Origin: Phytophthora quininea
Taxonomy: Eukaryota > Oomycota > Peronosporomycetes > Peronosporales > Peronosporaceae
Assembly: GCA_011947345.1 (NCBI GenBank)
Contig: JAAVTG010000523.1
Span: forward strand, 1 to 64,000
DNA length: 64,000 nucleotides
Direction: 5' to 3'
The notes beneath the pieces are model-generated. The model saw nothing but the letters and a program-made list of their open reading frames with translations. It ran no database searches and had not been told where the DNA came from. This document shows positions 59,139 to 64,000 of the stretch, piece by piece; the first letter of the stretch is position 1; every line of letters begins with the position of its first letter. The position numbers and the translations under genes are program-made.

Positions 59139-59943
59139 TACCAACCGAACAAAAAAACATTTGGATGCATCTCGGCTTGCTCGTTTTGAACCCCAACGTC
59201 TCAGTTGTTTTCGAAGTTTCTCTTCACTTCCGCTTGCCCGAAGAAACATTTGAAAGCACATCAGCTCGCAGTTCGCTGCAAATACCAACAAGTCCACGAG
59301 ATCCACCGCACAGTACAGATTGTGGCCAATTAAATAAAAATCTCGCTCACAAAATATTGTTCCCCAGTTCAGAATGGTCGCTACAGACTGCTTCTCTTAG
59401 TACGAAGTCCGCTGTCGCTTTGCTCATTCTTTCTTCGAGCCACTGCACGACTTCATGGGCATTGTTGGTTCGAGCGGCCTCGAGCATCATTTTGTAGTAT
59501 ATGTCTGTCTAGAAACTCGTCTGCCCAGTAAGTAAAACCCATTGACAAAGCTTCACTTCCAGCTAGCGTAGCAATTTGCTTCACAGATTCGTCAGATCCG
59601 AATGACCGAGCTGACATAAAGGAGTACTCCGGCATAATAGTCTTGTCAAGCCACCGGAGAAACGTGGAGCTTGCTGTTGGAGCCACGTTACACGGCAGAG
59701 CAACCACCGGTCCGGAGAGAGACCATTGTCATTTCTGTCGTTTCGACTAGCTTATAGGCCCGCCAAGCTCATCGTTCCACTTCAGCGTACATGATCTGTC
59801 TTGAACAACCTTCAAAAGTACTTTAACATCGTAATAGCTCTCCGACTGCGCGTTTCTCCAGAGACTCTTCCGGATACCTTTCTAGCACAGCAAAGGTGTG
59901 TTGTCGCGCGTAACTTTCTCTCGCAAGGTGCGCCCAACGCCAC
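59023..59943. repeat. Right arm of 0.92 kb inverted repeat
   Basis: Inverted counterpart of 56624-57545, with a 1477 bp unique spacer. It holds the RxLR 3' end and an ankyrin-like relic on the minus strand (HTFAVLERYPEESLEKRAVG and a reversed copy of the 56860-57114 segment). Confidence 0.9.
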
Positions 59944-60032
59944 AACTTGCTCACGTTCGTGCTCTGGTGCAATGGGCAGCGGTAATCTGCTTCAATCGTC
60001 CCGCCACTACTAGCACTGTTATCGGCTTCAAG

Positions 60033-60279
60033 ATGAACTTGCTCGTGTCGATGGCATTCGTGATTGCAGCTCTCGACAGCGTTCGAGCTGCGTCGACAAA
60101 GTCCCATTTCCTCAATCAGAACCGGCCACTGACGTCGAGAGAGCGGCCGTGAAGTTCAAGCCTTCTCATTTCATTAAGCTTTTGGCGATGGTCTGGGCAG
60201 TTGTAACGAATATACTGTCCGTCGTACCATCGACGAGCTGTCTAACGATTGCGGGTGAGAACGGATGTGACAGCTAGAG
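60033..60279 (+). pseudogene. Chimeric relic: NLP-like signal peptide piece plus BT1 C-terminus
   Basis: MNLLVSMAFVIAALDSVRAA (60033 on) parallels the NLP fragment at 57966. It is followed at about 60160-60279 by LLAMVWAVVTNILSVVPSTS and CLTIAGENGCDS-stop, the last membrane span and tail of a BT1 transporter. The two are fused without the intervening bodies. Confidence 0.6.
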
Positions 60280-61358
60280 TGCGAGTGCTGCATTTCGTTT
60301 GAAAGATGTGGCGGAAACGTTTGAATTGGTCGGAGAAGAAGAGCCACGCCACCGTTCGTCTCTACATGTCAAAACTACCCAGAGCATGATTACGTTTTCC
60401 GGATGGATTCACAAAGGCGTTGCGTCTTTGCTGTTGGCTATCGACTTGTTTGTCGGTCGGTGACAACAAATACCCTGGGTATATTTGCCGAGCATGCATT
60501 TGTCTACTTTACAGCAGTGACGATGCCAAAGCTTCGGTCCTTTGTAAGCTGCTTGTATCCCTGTACTTGTATGAACGACCGCTTACCTCAACGCTTCAAG
60601 TTTTCTTGATCCAAAGCCATTCAACTTGCTGATGCTTTTTGTCATGTGGTGGGTGTCGACGCTGGATACTGTAGCTAGTTGAAGCGAATGAAAGCAAAGT
60701 GGTCTGCTCGCAAAGTTACTGCCGTTGTCGTTGGCGACTGGCAACAAACCCCATGAAGGGCAGATTACATCACCGGATACCGCAATTCGCGCGGTCTCGC
60801 GGTCTCGCGATCTCGCGGCTGCAAGTACTATACGCACCAAGGTCTTTGCACACACGGGAGTGCCTTTGTTTTAACACTTTTAATCAATTGATCGTCATCT
60901 TCGCAAGGCTTTCTCGGCCACAGACACCGATACATGTGCAGGCAAACTCGAGTCCAATCCATGCGTTGGCGCTCTGCAAGTCATGCATGGCATGGCTGTC
61001 GTCTTCAGTCGCAGCGCAGGTTTCCGCTGGATCGTTTCCTAGCGGCCGTATGTCATCTCGCTCTCCCCGAGGACTCATCCTCGGACAACCTGAGTGCTTT
61101 GCTTCGCTTGTCGGGCAACAAATCCAACGACACACGCATAGAGCTGGCATAAATCGGCGGTTGTAGCGGTACTTCAAAGCTTGCTCCGATCAAACGTCAA
61201 TCATTGGCGACGGCCATCGCATCGGACACGATTCTCGACAGTCTCTTCTTCCGACGGGCGAGCATGCTGCATCCTACGGCGAGGTCTCGACGTCTCTCTC
61301 AACCGCCAGTCGGTCACATTCCATTCCCGAATTCCAGCGCTTCCGCTCAAGTGGAGAG
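60280..61358. other. Upstream region of BT1 61359, no gene recognised
   Basis: It contains a short CGCGGTCTCG repeat at about 60792-60822. A 155-codon frame at 60699-61166 has no protein-like features. Nothing else is supported. Confidence 0.4.
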
Positions 61359-63061
61359 ATGTCCACCGCCCCGCACCACGATGCCCCGGGTAAGCTCGAC
61401 ATCCCCATCCGGGTGTCGTTGGTGAGCGGGTCATCGCAACCGAAGGACCTGGAGAGCAGTCACTACACCGCGGTGAAGACCCCCGACCCGACCAACATTG
61501 AAGGTGGAGCTTTACGCGAAGGAGAGACCCCGAAGCTCACCAGCAAGGACAGTCTGGGTCTTCTCATCCAGTACGCTGCGGTGGGTCTTAACTACGGTGT
61601 GCTGCCGGCCACGGTCTACCCGTTCCTGCAAAACTACTTGAACGCATCGGGTGTCCAAGTGACAACCGCCGCGACGTTGATCATTCTACCATGGAGCTTC
61701 AAGGCCTTCTACGGTGTCCTGTCGGACTGTGTCCCGATCTGCGGCTACCGTCGGCGACCGTACATGGTGATCGGGTGGGAATTTGCCTCGCTATGCTGTT
61801 GATCATGGCTTGCATGCCTGCCGGAGACCCGTACTTCACGGTGTCGTCCGACCGCGACATCAAGCCAGCCGACTACACCCCGAGATCCAAGCCCGCATCA
61901 ACTCCGATGCCGCCTCGCAAGCTGGCAAGTACGTCATGCTCATGTTCGTCGCCGCCGTGGGGTATGTGCTGGCGGATGTTTGCGCCGACAGTATCGTGGT
62001 TGACTACGCTCAGCGTGAACCGTTTGAGAGTCGTGGCAAGACGCAGTCGGCTATCTACGCTGTCCGCACGGCCTTCGTGATCATCGGTCAGCTGCTGACG
62101 GGCTTCTGTTTCAACGGCGAGGAGTACGGTGGTGACTTTGACTTCTCGTTGACGTTCCCGCAGTTGATGATCATCCTGGCGGTGTTGACGTCCCCAGTCA
62201 TCCCCATCACGTGGCTCTTTATCAAGGAGGACAAGAAGCCCCGTGTGGAGTTCAAGGCGTACATGACCGAGCTCTGGGTGCTGCTCCAGAAGCGCGTTAT
62301 GTACCAGGTCGTGTTCATGAACTTCTTCCAAGGCATGTTCTCGAGCATATCCTACACTGCCGCCTCCCCGTCGCGTCCTACATGGTGGGCGTCACGCCGA
62401 TCAACAGCACCATCAGCGATATCCTGGGCAACCTGCTCTTCATGGCCGGCATCATGGCCACATCCAAGTGGGGACTGCACTGGAACTGGCGGTGGATGAT
62501 CATGTTCACGGGCCTCTTTGTCATGGTGGTGGACGGCATCACCACCCTCATCACCATTTGGAACGTGTTCCGCAGCCAGTGGTTCTGGCTCGGTCTCCCG
62601 GTGGCGGTGCAGCTTCCGTATGGTGTTGGTTTCATGATCTCCACCTTCGTGATCGTCGAACTATCGGGTATTGGCAATGAAGGCGTCGTGTACGGCCTGA
62701 TCAGTATGGTATCCAACCTGTCGACTCCTTTCGCGACGGCCATGACGCTCGTGATCGACCGGCCGTTCGACCTCACCACCACACGAATCCAAGAAGACGA
62801 CCACTCCATCCGCGCCGACCTGACGTACGCCGTGCTCATTATGTACGGCATGACGGCGTTCTCGTGGGTTTTCCTGGTCTTCCTCCCCCTCAGAAGGAAG
62901 CTACGCAGGAGCTGCTCCGCACGGGCGGCAGCAGCAAACTCATGGGCGGTCTCACCGTGGTCTACCTCACGTTTGCCTTTGTTTGGTCGATCATGACCAA
63001 CATCATGGCCATGTTCGACAGCACTTCGTGCCTCATCATCGCCGGCGGCAACGGCTGCTAA
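61359..63061 (+). CDS. BT1/FBT folate-biopterin transporter, four single-base frameshifts
   Basis: The ATG at 61359 (MSTAPHHDAPGKLDIPI) begins a complete BT1 protein: VLPATVYPFLQNYLNASGVQ, LSDCVPICGYRRRPYMVIGW, FCFNGEEYGGDFDFSLTFPQ, MVGVTPINSTISDILGNLLF and the tail TSCLIIAGGNGC-stop. It is a separate subgroup from the 19-50 kb cluster. The frame shifts by one missing base near 61780, 61884, 62370 and 62893, with no other defects and codon use intact. That pattern favours consensus error over decay. It converges on the BT1 at 63244. Confidence 0.82.
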
Positions 63062-63243
63062 GTGCTGATATCTGCCTGTACTGTTGCTAGTCATTTTGTA
63101 GTTGTGGATTAGCGGACGAGGCTTCTTCACAACATATATTTCGTCTTGCTATTCGGTTGTGTGGAAGTTTTGGGGAAACAAAGAGTGCGGTTCTATTACT
63201 TCATCAACAGTGATACTAGTAGTAAGCTTATCTGTAGAGGTCA

Positions 63244-64000
63244 TTAGCAGCCCTTGCCGCCAGCAATGATCAAGCACGACGTGCTTTCGTACATGGCCAT
63301 GATGTTGGTCATCAGCGACCACACGAACGCAAAGGAGACATAGAAGACGGTGAGGCCGCCCAGAATCTTGCTGCTGCCACCGGTGCGAAGGAGCTCCTGG
63401 GTCTCCTCCTTCTGTCGTGGTAGGAAAATTAGGAACGTCCATGAGAAGATGGTCATGCCGTACATAATGAGCACGGCGTACGTCAAGTCCGTGCGGATCG
63501 AGTCGTCGTCTTCTTGGATGCGCTGCGTGGTGAGGTTGAGCGGTTGATCGATCACCAGCGTCAAAGCTTGCGCGAACGGGGACGCCAAATTGCCCACCAT
63601 GGTAACCAGGCCGTAGATGGCACCTTCGTTGCCCACACCCGATAGCTCGACGATCACGAAGTTGGCAATCATCCAACCAACGCCATACGGAAGCTGCACT
63701 GCCATCGGCAGACCCAACCAGAACCACTGACTGCGGAAGACATTCCAGATGGTCATGAAAGTGGTGAAGCCGTCCACGATGATGACGAAGATGCCCGTGA
63801 ACAGGATCATCTTGCGCCAGCTCCAGTGCAGTCCCCATTTGGACGTGGCCATGATACCACCCATGAACATGACGTTGCTGATGATCTCACTGATGGTGTT
63901 GTTGATGGGGGTGACGCCGACCATGTAGGACTGAACTGGTGAGCTGGCAGTGTACGAGATGCTGGAGAAGACGTTCTGGAAAAAGTGTAGAAGACGACCT
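63244..64000 (-). CDS. BT1/FBT folate-biopterin transporter, partial at window edge
   Basis: The C-terminal ~250 residues of a close paralogue of the neighbouring BT1: MVGVTPINNTISEIISNVMF, VFRSQWFWLGLPMAVQLPYG, TSCLIIAGGKGC-stop. The frame continues upstream of 63924 to near 63983, where a T run lacks one base, then resumes in another frame to the edge. The two facing genes share ~180 bp of 3' spacer. Confidence 0.85.
   Translation of the reverse strand, partial: GRLLHFFQNVFSSISYTASSPVQSYMVGVTPINNTISEIISNVMFMGGIMATSKWGLHWSWRKMILFTGIFVIIVDGFTTFMTIWNVFRSQWFWLGLPMAVQLPYGVGWMIANFVIVELSGVGNEGAIYGLVTMVGNLASPFAQALTLVIDQPLNLTTQRIQEDDDSIRTDLTYAVLIMYGMTIFSWTFLIFLPRQKEETQELLRTGGSSKILGGLTVFYVSFAFVWSLMTNIMAMYESTSCLIIAGGKGC

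Noticed and set aside
60699..61166. 155-codon plus-strand ORF upstream of BT1
   Set aside because: Begins with a non-ATG codon, and composition (Cys, His, Ser, Arg scatter) looks random.

Overview
The window looks like nuclear DNA of an oomycete plant pathogen, most probably Phytophthora or a close relative. Evidence: two predicted RxLR-EER effectors, a cluster of secreted NLP (necrosis and ethylene-inducing-like) genes, an expanded BT1/FBT folate-biopterin transporter family, START-FYVE and FYVE-GAF proteins, bZIPs with a non-canonical basic region, nearly intronless genes, and Inr-like core promoters (GCTCATTYYNCAWTTT-like) close to start codons.

Layout. 1-10.4 kb: a tandem array of about 4.3 units of ~2.43 kb, each carrying a bZIP gene (minus strand) and a small signal-peptide ORF (plus strand). 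11.1-15.4 kb: a membrane-anchored serine hydrolase, a small secreted Cys protein and a START/FYVE protein. 16.3-33.3 kb: a duplicated BT1/NLP region with degraded ankyrin-like genes, two hAT-type transposons and an RxLR effector. 33.5-42.7 kb: two tandem FYVE-GAF genes and a tubulin-tyrosine-ligase-like gene. 43-52 kb: more NLP genes, a second copy of hAT family 2, and an inverted duplicate of the BT1/NLP segment. 52-56 kb: a mitochondrial carrier and replication protein A subunit 2. 56.6-60 kb: a ~0.92 kb inverted repeat flanking a second RxLR gene. 61.4-64 kb: two convergent BT1 genes, the last cut by the window edge.

How the genes relate. BT1 and NLP genes sit tail to tail, three times sharing the same ~295 bp spacer, and their upstream regions share a GATCCCA-centred block. 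This suggests they were duplicated together and may be co-regulated. Two intact-ended hAT copies (8-bp target duplications) landed immediately upstream of that block, one before a BT1 and one before an NLP. A different hAT relic splits an NLP coding region. All readable NLPs have lost canonical residues of the GHRHDWE heptapeptide, so cytolytic activity is doubtful.

Caveat. Many otherwise clean reading frames are broken by single-base losses, often in short homopolymers (hydrolase, small secreted Cys protein, FYVE-GAF, TTL, several NLPs, carrier, RPA2, BT1 at 61.4 kb). This pattern suggests consensus error as much as pseudogenisation, so each such break needs read-level confirmation. No RNA gene or CRISPR array was recognised.
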